Positions 17,447-26,184 of a DNA stretch of 33,006 bases are shown here, in pieces. This stretch comes from Gammaproteobacteria bacterium (GTDB taxonomy: Bacteria > Pseudomonadota > Gammaproteobacteria > Arenicellales > Poriferihabitantaceae): assembly GCA_028817405.1 (NCBI GenBank), contig JAPPPS010000094.1, positions 1 through 33,006 on the forward strand. The letters are read 5' to 3'. Each line of letters opens with the position of its first letter. Within the stretch, counting starts at the first letter, position 1. The position numbers were made by a program, and so were the translations under genes. Below the pieces are notes generated by a model, which was given only the letters and a program-made list of their open reading frames with translations, was not told the origin of the DNA and did no database searches.

Positions 17447-18409
17447 ATGGTCTCCCCGGTCACCCCGCTGTACCGCCTGCTGTTGTTGGCGGTGTTGTCG
17501 CTGGCGTTGATGTTGGTCGACTACAACAGCCGCCTACTTGCCGGCGCGCGCGCGGTCGGCTCGGTGCTCAATTTGCCGTTCCACGGTCTCATCAGCCTGC
17601 CGGGCGCGAGCCGCGACTGGTGGGCGGGGCGCGAGAGCGGCGAGGCGTTGTATGAAAAATACTCGGCGCTGCTGGCGAAGCAGGCGGTGTTGGAAGCGCG
17701 CCTGCAGCGTTTTGATGCGCTGCAGGCCGAGAACCGCCGCCTGTCGGAGTTGTTGGCGGCGCCGCGCCGGCCCGGCGAGCGCGTGCAGTTCGCGGAAATC
17801 GTGGATTTGGGCCTCGCGCCATTCACCCACCGTGTCGGTCTGAACCGCGGCGTCGAGGCCGGCGTTCATCTGGGCCAGGCGGTGATTTTGCCGGAGGGGG
17901 TGTTGGGCCAGGTGTCGGCGGCCGGCGTCGGGCGCAGCGTGGTCACTTTGCTGACCGACCCGGGGCACGCGATTCCGGTGCAGATTCAGCGCAACGGCCG
18001 GCGCGCCATCGCCCGCGGTTTGGGCGTGTTGGGGCGTTTGGAATTGCCGTTTTTGTCGGCGCAGACCGACATCAAAAACGGCGATGTGTTGGTCACCTCC
18101 GGGCTCGGCGGCAACTTCCCGCCCGGCTACAAAGTGGCGCGGGTGAGCGAAATCGTCACCGACAACACCGCGGAATTCCTCGCGGTGCGCGCCACACCGT
18201 TCGCCGACATTCGCTCCGCCGAGCATGTGCTGCTGTTGGCGGTGGATGCGCCGGCTCCGCCATCCGAATCCACCGCTCCCGCGACAAAATCGCCGCCGAC
18301 CGTCCCCGCGACAAAATCGCCGGCCGTCCCCGCGAATTCCGCGGCCGCGGCGGCCGAAACCGCCATCCCCACCAAAACCCCCGTCCCCACCGAAACCCCC
18401 GCCCAATGA
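17447..18409 (+). CDS. mreC: Rod-shape-determining protein MreC
   Basis: A 320-residue periplasmic scaffold of the elongasome, tied to the inner membrane, that activates PBP2. One membrane segment (about 9-25, RLLLLAVLSLALMLVDY), a coiled coil (about 66-105, LEARLQRFDALQAENRRLSELL) and two beta-barrel subdomains (about 112-267, including FTHRVGLNRGVEAGVHLGQAV and NGDVLVTSGLGGNFPPGYKVARV) are visible. The last 50 or so residues are an Ala/Pro/Thr tail with PATKSP-type repeats, not part of the conserved fold. The ATG sits directly after an 18-bp tandem repeat and lacks a clear ribosome site. Ends in an ATGA overlap with mreD. Confidence 0.95.
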   Translation: MVSPVTPLYRLLLLAVLSLALMLVDYNSRLLAGARAVGSVLNLPFHGLISLPGASRDWWAGRESGEALYEKYSALLAKQAVLEARLQRFDALQAENRRLSELLAAPRRPGERVQFAEIVDLGLAPFTHRVGLNRGVEAGVHLGQAVILPEGVLGQVSAAGVGRSVVTLLTDPGHAIPVQIQRNGRRAIARGLGVLGRLELPFLSAQTDIKNGDVLVTSGLGGNFPPGYKVARVSEIVTDNTAEFLAVRATPFADIRSAEHVLLLAVDAPAPPSESTAPATKSPPTVPATKSPAVPANSAAAAAETAIPTKTPVPTETPAQ

Positions 18410-18888
18410 AAAACCGCGACCGCCGCTGGTTCATCATCCCCGCGACGCTGATTTTGGCGTTGTTCCTGAATGTCCTGCCGTATCCCGGCTGGCTGGCGTT
18501 CGCCCGCCCGGACTGGGTGACCCTGGCGTTGTTTTATTGGTGCTTGGCGACGCCGCAGTGGGTCGGCATCGGCAGCGGCTGGCTGATGGGCCTCATGCTG
18601 GACCTGCTGCAATACACGCTGCTCGGCCAGCACGCGCTCGGCAAGGCGTTGGTGGCGGCGGTGGCGCGCCCGCGTTTGCGCCTGCGCCCGCTGTGGCAGC
18701 AGTGCGCGGTGGTGGCGGTGGTGGCGGCGCTGGACATCGGCATCGTGGTGTGGGTGCATCATGTCGCAAGCGGCGTGGAAGTCCGCCTGTGCTACTGGCA
18801 GAGCGCGGTGGTGACGGCGCTGCTGTGGCCGGTGGCATACACCGTGATGCGCAAATTGCGCCAGCGCAGCGGCTTGGTGCGCGCATGA
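18406..18888 (+). CDS. mreD: Rod-shape-determining membrane protein MreD
   Basis: A 160-residue inner-membrane protein with four to five hydrophobic segments (about 10-28, 40-62, 64-77, 99-118 and 131-146). The motif FARPDWVTLALFYWCLATPQWVGIGSGW followed by GLMLDLLQYTLLGQHAL is characteristic of MreD (PDWVTL..W, GLLLDLL..LLGQHAL). It bridges MreC and the rest of the elongation complex. The start lies in the mreC stop (ATGA) and the stop in the mrdA start (ATGA), so expression is probably coupled on both sides. Confidence 0.94.
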   Translation: MKNRDRRWFIIPATLILALFLNVLPYPGWLAFARPDWVTLALFYWCLATPQWVGIGSGWLMGLMLDLLQYTLLGQHALGKALVAAVARPRLRLRPLWQQCAVVAVVAALDIGIVVWVHHVASGVEVRLCYWQSAVVTALLWPVAYTVMRKLRQRSGLVRA

Positions 18889-20864
18889 TTCCGGTCAGCA
18901 ACAAGGTGCGCGACCGCCGCATCGTGCGCGGGCGGCTGGCGCTGGCCGGCGGCGGCGTGCTGCTGCTGGCGGCGGTGTTGGTGGCGCGGCTGGCGTATCT
19001 GCAAATCGCCTCGCACCAGCGGTTTTCCACCCTGGCGCAGAACAACCGCATCGACTTCGTGCCGATTGCGCCGGTGCGCGGCCTGATTCACGACCGCAAC
19101 GGCCGCATCGTGGCCGAGAACCGCCGCGTCTACAACCTCGAAATCCTGCCGGACCAAGTCGACGACATCGACCAGTTATTGAACCAAGTCGGGCAACTGA
19201 TTGAATTGGAAACGGAATCGGTGGGGCGTTTTCGCTCGCTGCTGGCGCGGCGGCCGTCGTTTGAGCGGCAAACCTTGCGCACCGATTTGAACGAACTGGA
19301 GGCCGCGCGCATCGCCGTGCACCAGCACCGCATGCCGGGCTTGGAACTGCAAGCGCGCCTGCAGCGGCACTACCCGCACGCCGGCGTGGCCGCGCATCTC
19401 ATCGGCTATGTCGGGCGCATCACCGCCGACGATTTGCGGCGCATCGAGCCGCGCGCGTACCGCGGTTTGGAATATCTCGGCCGCGCCGGCTTGGAGGCGC
19501 AATACGAAAACCTGCTGCGCGGCGGACCCGGCTTGGAGCGCGTCGAGACCAACGCGCACGGCAAGGTGGTGCGCAGCCTGGGCCGCGACGCGCCGGCCAC
19601 CGGCCTGACCGTACACCTCGGCCTCGACATCGAATTGCAGCGCGTCAGCGTGGAAGCGTTGCGCGGCTGGCAGGGCGCGATAGTCGCCATCGAACCGGCA
19701 ACCGGCGACATTCTCGCGTTCGCCAGCGAGCCGAACTACGACCCCAATCCGTTCGTCAACGGCATCAGTCGCGCCGACTACCAACACCTGCTGGATTCGC
19801 CGCAGCGGCCGCTGTTGAACCGCGCGTTGTACGGCCGGTACGCGCCCGGCTCGACGGTGAAAGGCTTCGTGCTGCTGACCGGCCTGCAGCACGGCGTCGA
19901 CCCCAACCGGCAAATCTACTGCCCCGGCTGGTTCCGTCTGCCGGGCCGCGCGCACCGTTACCGCGACTGGAAAGAGGGCGGCCACGGCCTCATCGACGCC
20001 CGCGACGCCATCGTGCAATCGTGCGACATTTATTTCTACCGTCTCGCCCGGCGACTCGGCATCGACGCGTTGCACCGCGGCTTAAGCGGTTTCGGCTTCG
20101 GGCAAGTGACCGGCGTCGACCTGCCCGGCGAGCCCAGCGGCTTGATGCCGTCGCCGGCGTGGAAGCACCGCGCGCGCGGCCAGGCGTGGTTTCCCGGCGA
20201 GACCGTGATTACCGGCATCGGCCAGGGTTACATGTTGGTCACGCCGTTGCAATTGGCGGCGGCCACGGCCGCGTTAGCCAACCGCGGACGGCGGGTGGCG
20301 CCGCGGTTTCTCACCGCCACCGAGGACCCGCGCAACCGCGAACTGCAACCTGTGGCGCCGCTCGAGGCCGGGCGTTGGCGAGTCGGCAACCGCGCCTTTT
20401 ACGAGTACTTAATTGACGGCATGCGCGGCGTGGTGCACGACCGCAACGGCAGCGCGGCCGGCATCCGCCGCGGATTAAAATACCAAATGGCCGGCAAAAC
20501 CGGCACCGCGCAGGTCAAAAGCATTCCGCAAGACGAGAAATATGTCGAGGAGGAAGTCGAGCGGCGTTTCATCGACCACTCGCTGTTCATCGGCTTCGCG
20601 CCCATCGACGCGCCGAAAATCGCGGTGGCGGTGGTGGTGGAGCACGGCGGCCCCGGCAGTCGCACCGCCGCGCCGATTGCGCGCCGGGTAATGGACTTCT
20701 ACCTACTGCAACAGTTGGGCATGTTCGGCGGGCCGGATGCGCCGGCGGCCGCGGCCGCCGCTTCGGCCGATTCGGCCGATTCGGCATCGACCGGCCGCCC
20801 GGCGACTGTCGCCACCGTCACCACCGTCACCCCCACCGTCACCACCGTCACCGCCGCCCAATGA
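18885..20864 (+). CDS. mrdA: Peptidoglycan D,D-transpeptidase PBP2
   Basis: A 659-residue class B penicillin-binding protein that cross-links peptidoglycan during elongation. It has a membrane anchor (about 18-36), the N-terminal pedestal starting with APVRGLIHDRNGRIVAEN, and a transpeptidase domain with all three motifs: Ser323-Thr-Val-Lys326, Ser379-Cys-Asp381 and Lys538-Thr-Gly540. NYDPNPFVNGIS is a PBP2 signature. I chose the ATG at 18885, overlapping the mreD stop (ATGA); the long open frame upstream is mreD and mreC read out of frame. The last 40 residues are an Ala/Ser/Thr/Val tail with TVTTVTPTVTTVT, coded by CACCGTCAC repeats and absent from typical PBP2. Confidence 0.96.
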   Translation: MIPVSNKVRDRRIVRGRLALAGGGVLLLAAVLVARLAYLQIASHQRFSTLAQNNRIDFVPIAPVRGLIHDRNGRIVAENRRVYNLEILPDQVDDIDQLLNQVGQLIELETESVGRFRSLLARRPSFERQTLRTDLNELEAARIAVHQHRMPGLELQARLQRHYPHAGVAAHLIGYVGRITADDLRRIEPRAYRGLEYLGRAGLEAQYENLLRGGPGLERVETNAHGKVVRSLGRDAPATGLTVHLGLDIELQRVSVEALRGWQGAIVAIEPATGDILAFASEPNYDPNPFVNGISRADYQHLLDSPQRPLLNRALYGRYAPGSTVKGFVLLTGLQHGVDPNRQIYCPGWFRLPGRAHRYRDWKEGGHGLIDARDAIVQSCDIYFYRLARRLGIDALHRGLSGFGFGQVTGVDLPGEPSGLMPSPAWKHRARGQAWFPGETVITGIGQGYMLVTPLQLAAATAALANRGRRVAPRFLTATEDPRNRELQPVAPLEAGRWRVGNRAFYEYLIDGMRGVVHDRNGSAAGIRRGLKYQMAGKTGTAQVKSIPQDEKYVEEEVERRFIDHSLFIGFAPIDAPKIAVAVVVEHGGPGSRTAAPIARRVMDFYLLQQLGMFGGPDAPAAAAAASADSADSASTGRPATVATVTTVTPTVTTVTAAQ

Positions 20865-21943
20865 GCACCGCCCAGGCCCGGCCCGCGGTCGACATGCCGC
20901 TTCTCACCGCCATCATCATGCTGTGCGCGCTGAGTTTGCTGGTGCAATACAGCGCCGGCGGCGAAAACCCCGGCTGCATGGTGCGCCAAGGCACGCGCAT
21001 CGCGTTCGCGCTGGCGCTGCTGTTCGTGTTCGCGCACATCCCGCCGCCGGTGCTGCTGCGGTGGTCGCCGTGGTTGTACGGCGGCGGCTTGGCGTTGTTG
21101 GTCATCGTGCTGAGCGCCGGCATCATCGGCAAGGGCGCGCAACGATGGCTGGACCTCGGCGTGGTGCGGTTTCAGCCGTCGGAAATCATGAAGTTGGCGG
21201 TGCCGATGTTCGTGGCTTGGACGCTGACCCGCCTGCCGCTGCCGCCGCGGTTATTCACCCTGTTGTGCGCGCTGGCGGTGGTGGCGCTGCCGGCCGGGTT
21301 GGTGGTGGTGCAGCCGGACCTCGGCACCGCGATTCTCATCGCCATCGCCGGCATGGCGGTGATTTTCCTGGCCGGCATCACCTGGAAAATGCTCATCGTG
21401 GTGGCGACGCTGCTGGCGGCGGCGGCGCCGCTGGTGTGGAATTTCCTCCTCCGCGACTACCAGCAGCAGCGCGTTCTCACCATGTTGGACCCGTGGGCCG
21501 ACCCGCTCGGCGCCGGCTACCACATCGTGCAGTCGATTATCGCGGTCGGGGCCGGCGGCGTCGGCGGCAAAGGCTGGCTGGCCGGCAGCCAGTCGCAACT
21601 GGATTTCGTCCCCGAGCGCAGCACCGATTTCATCTTCGCCACCTACGCCGAGGAATTCGGTTTCATCGGCGCGCTGGCGCTGCTATTGCTGTATCTTTTC
21701 ATCGGCTTGCGCGGGCTGGTCATCGCCCACTACGCGGCCGACAGTTACGCGCGCCTACTTGCCGGCGGCTTGGCGCTCACCTTTTTCGTCAGCGTATTCG
21801 TCAACATCGGCATGGCGGTCGGCATCCTGCCGGTGGTCGGCGTGCCGCTGCCGCTGCTGAGCCACGGCGGCTCGTCCATCGCCACCTTGATGATTGCGCT
21901 GGGGATTCTCATGAGCATCCACCGCCAGCGCAGTCGTCTCTGA
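20861..21943 (+). CDS. rodA: Peptidoglycan glycosyltransferase RodA
   Basis: A 360-residue SEDS-family polymerase that builds glycan strands from lipid II together with PBP2. About ten membrane helices are visible. SEDS motifs include KGAQRWLDLGVVRFQPSEIMKLA, VVVQPDLGTAILI, the large periplasmic loop VPERSTDFIFATYAEEFGFIG, and the C-terminal GILPVVGVPLPLLSHGGSS. Length is typical. It starts in an ATGA overlap with mrdA, as expected for the enzyme pair, and ends 12 bases before mltB. Confidence 0.96.
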   Translation: MSTAQARPAVDMPLLTAIIMLCALSLLVQYSAGGENPGCMVRQGTRIAFALALLFVFAHIPPPVLLRWSPWLYGGGLALLVIVLSAGIIGKGAQRWLDLGVVRFQPSEIMKLAVPMFVAWTLTRLPLPPRLFTLLCALAVVALPAGLVVVQPDLGTAILIAIAGMAVIFLAGITWKMLIVVATLLAAAAPLVWNFLLRDYQQQRVLTMLDPWADPLGAGYHIVQSIIAVGAGGVGGKGWLAGSQSQLDFVPERSTDFIFATYAEEFGFIGALALLLLYLFIGLRGLVIAHYAADSYARLLAGGLALTFFVSVFVNIGMAVGILPVVGVPLPLLSHGGSSIATLMIALGILMSIHRQRSRL

Positions 21944-21955
21944 CCACGGATTAAA

Positions 21956-22975
21956 ATGAAACTATTTATCGACAAAACAACGCGTTGCGCGCTGCTCCTC
22001 GCGTCTACTTTAGGTTGCGGCGCAGCCCAAGCCGTGGATTACCGCGACTATCCGGCGCTGCTGGAATTGGTCGAGACGATGGTCAGCGAGGACGCTTATC
22101 CGCGCGCCGAGTTGGCGGCGGTACTGGAAACCGCGGCCATCGACCGCAGCGTCATCGAGGCGATTAGCCGGCCGTACGAATCCAAACCGTGGCATGAATA
22201 CCGCGCGCTTTTCATCACCGAGGCGCGCATCCGCGACGGTGTGGCGTACTGGAATTTGCACACCGCAACGCTGAACCGCGCGACCCGGGCATACGGCGTG
22301 CCGGCCGCGATTATCGTCGCGCTGCTCGGCGTGGAGACCCACTACGGCACGCGCTTAGGCGGGCGGCGGGTGCTGGATTCGCTGGTCACATTGGCGGCCG
22401 AATATCCCCGTCGCAGCGCGTTTTTCAGCAAGGAATTACGCGTCTTCCTCAACACCGCGCGCGCCGATGCGTTCGCGCCGCAGTCGGTCAAGGGCTCATT
22501 CGCCGGCGCCATCGGCATCGCGCAGTTCATGCCGTCCAGTTACCGCGCCTACGCGGTCGACTTCAACGCCAACGGCCGCCGCGATTTGGTGCGCGAAGTC
22601 GAGGACGCCATCGGCTCGGTCGGCAATTATTTGGCGCGGCACGGCTGGCGGCGGGAGGAGGGAATTTTCGCCGCGGTCGAGGGTGGAGGCGGGGGCGAGG
22701 GCGGCGCGCTGCCCGCGGCCGCGGCCGAGTTGCTCAGCAAAAGCGCCAAACCGCATTGGAGCGCCGCGCAGTTGGCGGCGGCCGGGGTGGCATTCGACGC
22801 GACCGGCGGCGGCGAAAAAATGGCGCTGCTACGACTGCAAGAGGCGGACGCGCCGCGCTATGTGGTCGGCTTTCACAATTTCTACGCCATCACGCGGTAC
22901 AACCCCAGCGTGAATTACGCGATGGCGGTGACCGAACTGTCGCGGCGGATTGAGCGCGCGCGGGCGGCGGAATGA
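21956..22975 (+). CDS. mltB: Membrane-bound-type lytic murein transglycosylase B
   Basis: A 339-residue periplasmic enzyme that cleaves glycan strands to 1,6-anhydromuropeptides. It has a signal peptide (about 1-26, likely cut after AQA). LGC is present near residue 21, but the preceding residues do not make a good lipobox, so a soluble periplasmic form is more likely than a lipoprotein. The catalytic Glu127 sits in LLGVETHYGT. Other MltB motifs are SFAGAIGIAQFMPSSYRAYAVDFNANGRRDL, DAIGSVGNYLARHGW and VGFHNFYAITRYNPSVNYAMAV. A short Gly/Glu-rich insert (about 241-250) interrupts the last domain. It overlaps rlpA by ATGA. Confidence 0.94.
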   Translation: MKLFIDKTTRCALLLASTLGCGAAQAVDYRDYPALLELVETMVSEDAYPRAELAAVLETAAIDRSVIEAISRPYESKPWHEYRALFITEARIRDGVAYWNLHTATLNRATRAYGVPAAIIVALLGVETHYGTRLGGRRVLDSLVTLAAEYPRRSAFFSKELRVFLNTARADAFAPQSVKGSFAGAIGIAQFMPSSYRAYAVDFNANGRRDLVREVEDAIGSVGNYLARHGWRREEGIFAAVEGGGGGEGGALPAAAAELLSKSAKPHWSAAQLAAAGVAFDATGGGEKMALLRLQEADAPRYVVGFHNFYAITRYNPSVNYAMAVTELSRRIERARAAE

Positions 22976-24072
22976 TGGGGTTTTTGCGCTTGGAATTTTC
23001 GCCCGCGATTCGCTTCGGCTTGGCGCAGCCGGGCATGCCGGGGTTTGCGCGCGCGATTCGCTTCGGTTTTTTGCGCCCGCGCAGTAGGGCGGCCCGGACC
23101 GGAATCACCGTGGCCGTGGCGGCGACTGTGGCGTTAGTCGCCGGCTGCGCCGCGCCGCCGCCGTTGTCATCACCGTCGCCGGCCTCCCCGTCGAAAACCA
23201 CCGTCACCGGCACCGGCGGCGGCTACTACGGTGGCGACCGCCCGCCAACGCATTGGCCGGTCGACCCGGACACGGTCGCCGACGCGGTACCGCGCGTGGA
23301 GCCGCTGAGCGCCACCGGCAACCGCCCATACATCGCGCTCGGCAAGCGATACCAGCCGCTGCCCACCGCGGCCGGCTATGTCGCGCGCGGCCACGCCTCG
23401 TGGTATGGCAGTAAATTCCACGGCCGCCGCACCTCCAGCGGCGAGCCGTACGACATGTTTGCGATGACCGCCGCGCATCCGGTGCTGCCGCTGCCGACTT
23501 TCGTGCGCGTCACCAACCTCGACAACGGCCGCGCGGTGGTGGTGCGGGTCAACGACCGCGGCCCGTTCCTGCACGGCCGCATCATCGACCTATCCTACAT
23601 CGCCGCCCACAAACTCGGCATCGCCGCGCGCGGCACCGGACGAGTGGAAGTGCGCGCGCTGATGCCGGCGGACGGTGCGGCCGCGGCGACGGTTGATGAT
23701 GGCGTTTCTTCGGCCACCACCGCCGGTGAAGTGACCACCGCGGCCGCGGCGACGGTCGATGACGGTGTTTCGGTCGATGACGGTGTTTCGGCCGCCAGCG
23801 CCGCCCAAAAATATCTATTACAAGTCGGCGCCTACACCACCCCCGCCAACGCCATGCGCATGCGCGAAAGATTAGAATCCGCCGGCTACCCAGTCGCAAT
23901 AAAACCCCACGCCCCCACCGAATCAACCACCGCCGGCACAACCCTCGCCAACAAAAATCCGCCCCTCTACCGCGTCCGCGTCGGCCCCTTCAAAACCCCC
24001 GCCGCGGCCCAATCCATCCGCCAAAAACTGGAGCAACTCTTAGACACCCCAGTCGCACTCATAACTGAATAA
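22972..24072 (+). CDS. rlpA: Septal/rare lipoprotein A (RlpA) with SPOR domain
   Basis: A 366-residue outer-membrane lipoprotein of the RlpA family, some members of which cleave denuded glycan strands. The lipobox VAGC places the lipidated Cys at residue 59, after an unusual 40-residue leader with a repeated AIRFGF/AIRFGL segment; a later start is possible. The double-psi beta-barrel lies at about 137-230, with GHASWYGSKFHGRRTSSGEPYD, MTAAHP (His169) and NDRGPF (Asp195). A repeat-rich linker (about 235-277) leads to a C-terminal SPOR domain (278-366) that binds denuded peptidoglycan at septa. It overlaps mltB by ATGA. dacA, often next in gammaproteobacteria, does not follow. Confidence 0.93.
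   Translation: MMGFLRLEFSPAIRFGLAQPGMPGFARAIRFGFLRPRSRAARTGITVAVAATVALVAGCAAPPPLSSPSPASPSKTTVTGTGGGYYGGDRPPTHWPVDPDTVADAVPRVEPLSATGNRPYIALGKRYQPLPTAAGYVARGHASWYGSKFHGRRTSSGEPYDMFAMTAAHPVLPLPTFVRVTNLDNGRAVVVRVNDRGPFLHGRIIDLSYIAAHKLGIAARGTGRVEVRALMPADGAAAATVDDGVSSATTAGEVTTAAAATVDDGVSVDDGVSAASAAQKYLLQVGAYTTPANAMRMRERLESAGYPVAIKPHAPTESTTAGTTLANKNPPLYRVRVGPFKTPAAAQSIRQKLEQLLDTPVALITE
23754..23789 (+). repeat. 18-bp exact tandem repeat in the rlpA linker
   Basis: Two exact adjacent 18-bp units (GGTCGATGACGGTGTTTC) encode VDDGVS twice between the barrel and SPOR domains. A diverged copy lies near 23690 (VDDGVSS). Copy-number change would alter linker length without breaking the frame. Confidence 0.85.
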
Positions 24073-24112
24073 CCCCGCGCCCGGCCGTCACCTTTGCGTC
24101 GGGGGCGGGGTT
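24071..24112. terminator. Bidirectional hairpin terminator between rlpA and GNAT gene
   Basis: Arms AACCCCGCGCCC (24071-24082) and GGGGGCGGGGTT (24101-24112) pair at 11 of 12 positions over an 18-nt loop. It starts at the end of rlpA and overlaps the last bases of the convergent GNAT gene, so it can stop transcription from both sides. No long T-run follows. Confidence 0.6.
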
Positions 24113-24861
24113 AATGCGGTTGCGGTTAATGTCGACAGGGATTTTTTTTGTGCGCCGGTGGGGGTGAAGTTTTCGGCTGACAGCCAGGTTTGGAAGGCGG
24201 CGCGCAGGGGCGGCCATTGTTTGTCGATGACGGCGTACCAGGCGGTGTCGCGGTTGCGGGATTTGGAGACGGTGGCCTGGCGGAACACGCCTTCGAAGGT
24301 GAAGCCGAGGCGCGCGGCCGCGGCGCGCGAGTTGGCGTTCAGCGCGTTGCATTTCCATTCGTAGCGGCGGTAGCCGAGCGCGAAGGCGTTTTCCATCATT
24401 AAAAACATCGCTTCGGTGGCCGCGACGGTGCGCTGCAGCGCCGGCGCATAATTGATGTGGCCGACTTCGATGGCGCCGGCCGCGGGGTCGATGCGCAAAT
24501 AACTGGCGACACCGGCGGCGCAGCCGGTGCGCCGGTCGATGATGCTGAAGAATAGCGGGTCGTCGCTTAAGCAACTGTCGGCGAGCCATTGCTGGTAGGC
24601 GTCCAATGTGTCGAATGGGCCGTACGGCAGATATACCCAGATGCGGTTTTCACGGTCGCGGCGGTTGGCGGCGAATAAATCGGCGCTGTGTTTTTCGATG
24701 CTGAGCGGCTCGACGATGCAGTAGGTTCCGCGCATCGCCCGGCGCGCCGGCCGCGGCGGTGGCGTCCAGTCCGCGACGATTTCGCCGAGCGGCAGGTCGA
24801 GGTTGCCGGCCGCGGCATCCGCGGCATCCGCCGCATCCGGTTTGGTGTTGCGCTTTGGCAT
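24088..24861 (-). CDS. GNAT-family N-acetyltransferase (RimJ/RimL-like)
   Basis: A 257-residue protein of the GNAT fold (Acetyltransf_3 group), which moves an acetyl group from acetyl-CoA to an amine. Visible are [54 protein letters not shown] (central strands), [30 protein letters not shown] (the acetyl-CoA loop region) and [25 protein letters not shown] (C-terminal motif B). The substrate cannot be read from sequence. The N-terminal 30 residues are an Ala/Asp-rich leader. I chose the ATG at 24861; the longer open frame upstream is antisense to sucC. It is convergent with rlpA and divergent from sucC. Its promoter lies so close that the mRNA may be almost leaderless. Confidence 0.88.
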   Translation of the reverse strand: MPKRNTKPDAADAADAAAGNLDLPLGEIVADWTPPPRPARRAMRGTYCIVEPLSIEKHSADLFAANRRDRENRIWVYLPYGPFDTLDAYQQWLADSCLSDDPLFFSIIDRRTGCAAGVASYLRIDPAAGAIEVGHINYAPALQRTVAATEAMFLMMENAFALGYRRYEWKCNALNANSRAAAARLGFTFEGVFRQATVSKSRNRDTAWYAVIDKQWPPLRAAFQTWLSAENFTPTGAQKKSLSTLTATALTPPPTQR

Positions 24862-24871
24862 GATTGCGGTT

Positions 24872-24901
24872 ATTTTACCGCCGACGCGATTTCGCCGCCA
24901 A
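24872..24901 (-). promoter_or_regulatory. Candidate promoter for the GNAT gene
   Basis: On the minus strand TTGGCG (24901-24896) and TAAAAT (24877-24872) are spaced by 18 bases. The expected start site is only about four bases before the ATG at 24861, implying a leaderless or nearly leaderless message. No equally good pair was found for sucC on the other strand. Confidence 0.45.
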
Positions 24902-24990
24902 GCACACCGTTTGCGCATCGCCGCGCGGCAACGGTGCGGAATGGGCGCGAAAATCGCCGGAAAATGGCGAGCGCCGCCAAAAATCACGCG

Positions 24991-26184
24991 ATGAACATCC
25001 ACGAATATCAAGCCAAAGAATTGCTTGCCGGATTCGGCGTCCAAGTGCCGGCCGGCCGGCCGGCGTTCAGCGTCGCGGAATCTCGCGCCGCGGCCGAAGA
25101 ATTGGGCGGGCCGGTGTGGGTGGTCAAGGCGCAGATTCACGCCGGCGGGCGCGGCAAGGGCGGCGGCGTGGTGGTCGCGGATTCGTTGGACAAGGTGGAG
25201 GCCGCGGCCGCCGATATCCTCGGCATGCGATTGGTCACGCACCAGACCGGGCCGCAGGGCAAAATCGTCCGCCGCTTGTATATCGAGGACGGCTGCGACA
25301 TCGCGCGCGAATTGTATTTGGGCGCGCTGATTGACCGCGCCAGCGGCCGAATCGCGCTCATCGCCTCCACCGCCGGCGGCATGGACATCGAGCAGGTGGC
25401 GGCCGAATCGCCGGAAAAAATCATGCAAGTGACGGTCGACCCGGTCACCGGCTTGCAAGCGTTTCACGCCCGGCGACTGGCGTTCGGCTTGAGGTTAAGC
25501 GGCGGCCAGGTGCGCGCGGCGGTGGATTTGTTGCGCGGCATCTACCGCGCGTTCACCGAATTGGACGCGAGTTTGGTCGAAATCAATCCGCTGGTGGTGA
25601 CCAAGTCCGGCGAATTATTGGCGCTGGACGCGAAGATGAATTTCGACTCCAACGCGTTGTTTCGGCAGGAAAAAGTCGCGGCGTTGCGCGACCGCGACGA
25701 GGAAGACGTAGCCGAGGCCGATGCCGCGGAGCAGGGACTCAACTACATCAAGTTGGACGGCGACATCGGCTGCATGGTGAACGGCGCGGGCCTGGCGATG
25801 GCGACCATGGATATCATCAAGTTATGCGGCGGCGCGCCCGCCAACTTCCTCGATGTCGGCGGCGGCGCCAGCGTCGAGCGCGTGACCGCGGCGTTCAAAA
25901 TCATCTTATCGGACGCCAATGTGAAAGGCATCTTGGTCAACATCTTCGGCGGCATCATGAAATGCGATGTCATCGCCGAAGGCATCGTCGCGGCGGCGTG
26001 CGAAGTGCAGTTGGGCGTGCCGCTGGTGGTGCGCTTGGAAGGCACCAATGTCGAGCGGGGACGGGCGATTCTCGACGACTCCGGCTTGCCGCTCGAGTTC
26101 GCGCAGAACTTGTCGGAGGCGGCGCACAAGGCCGTGGCCGCGGTGGATGCGTTGCCGGCGCCGGCGAGCGGGGGCGCGGCCTGA
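24991..26184 (+). CDS. sucC: Succinyl-CoA synthetase, beta subunit (ADP-forming type)
   Basis: A 397-residue ATP-grasp subunit that, with SucD, makes succinate, CoA and ATP or GTP from succinyl-CoA in the citric acid cycle. Motifs include the N-terminal [32 protein letters not shown] (nucleotide-binding loop), [39 protein letters not shown] and [20 protein letters not shown] chose the ATG at 24991, where the family N-terminus begins; an upstream in-frame ATG at 24964 would add nine residues. The stop overlaps sucD by one base (TGATG). The other 2-oxoglutarate dehydrogenase genes are not adjacent. Confidence 0.97.
   Translation: MNIHEYQAKELLAGFGVQVPAGRPAFSVAESRAAAEELGGPVWVVKAQIHAGGRGKGGGVVVADSLDKVEAAAADILGMRLVTHQTGPQGKIVRRLYIEDGCDIARELYLGALIDRASGRIALIASTAGGMDIEQVAAESPEKIMQVTVDPVTGLQAFHARRLAFGLRLSGGQVRAAVDLLRGIYRAFTELDASLVEINPLVVTKSGELLALDAKMNFDSNALFRQEKVAALRDRDEEDVAEADAAEQGLNYIKLDGDIGCMVNGAGLAMATMDIIKLCGGAPANFLDVGGGASVERVTAAFKIILSDANVKGILVNIFGGIMKCDVIAEGIVAAACEVQLGVPLVVRLEGTNVERGRAILDDSGLPLEFAQNLSEAAHKAVAAVDALPAPASGGAA

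Noticed and set aside
18225-18884. In-frame upstream extension of mrdA
   Set aside because: It is mreC and mreD read in the wrong frame. The ATG at 18885 gives the standard PBP2 N-terminus and an ATGA overlap with mreD.
21976-22020. Lipoprotein signal in MltB
   Set aside because: A cysteine follows LG near residue 21, but the -3 position is Thr rather than Leu/Val/Ile. Cleavage after AQA is a better fit.
24688-24990. In-frame upstream extension of sucC
   Set aside because: It overlaps the divergent GNAT gene, and the conserved SucC N-terminus starts at 24991.
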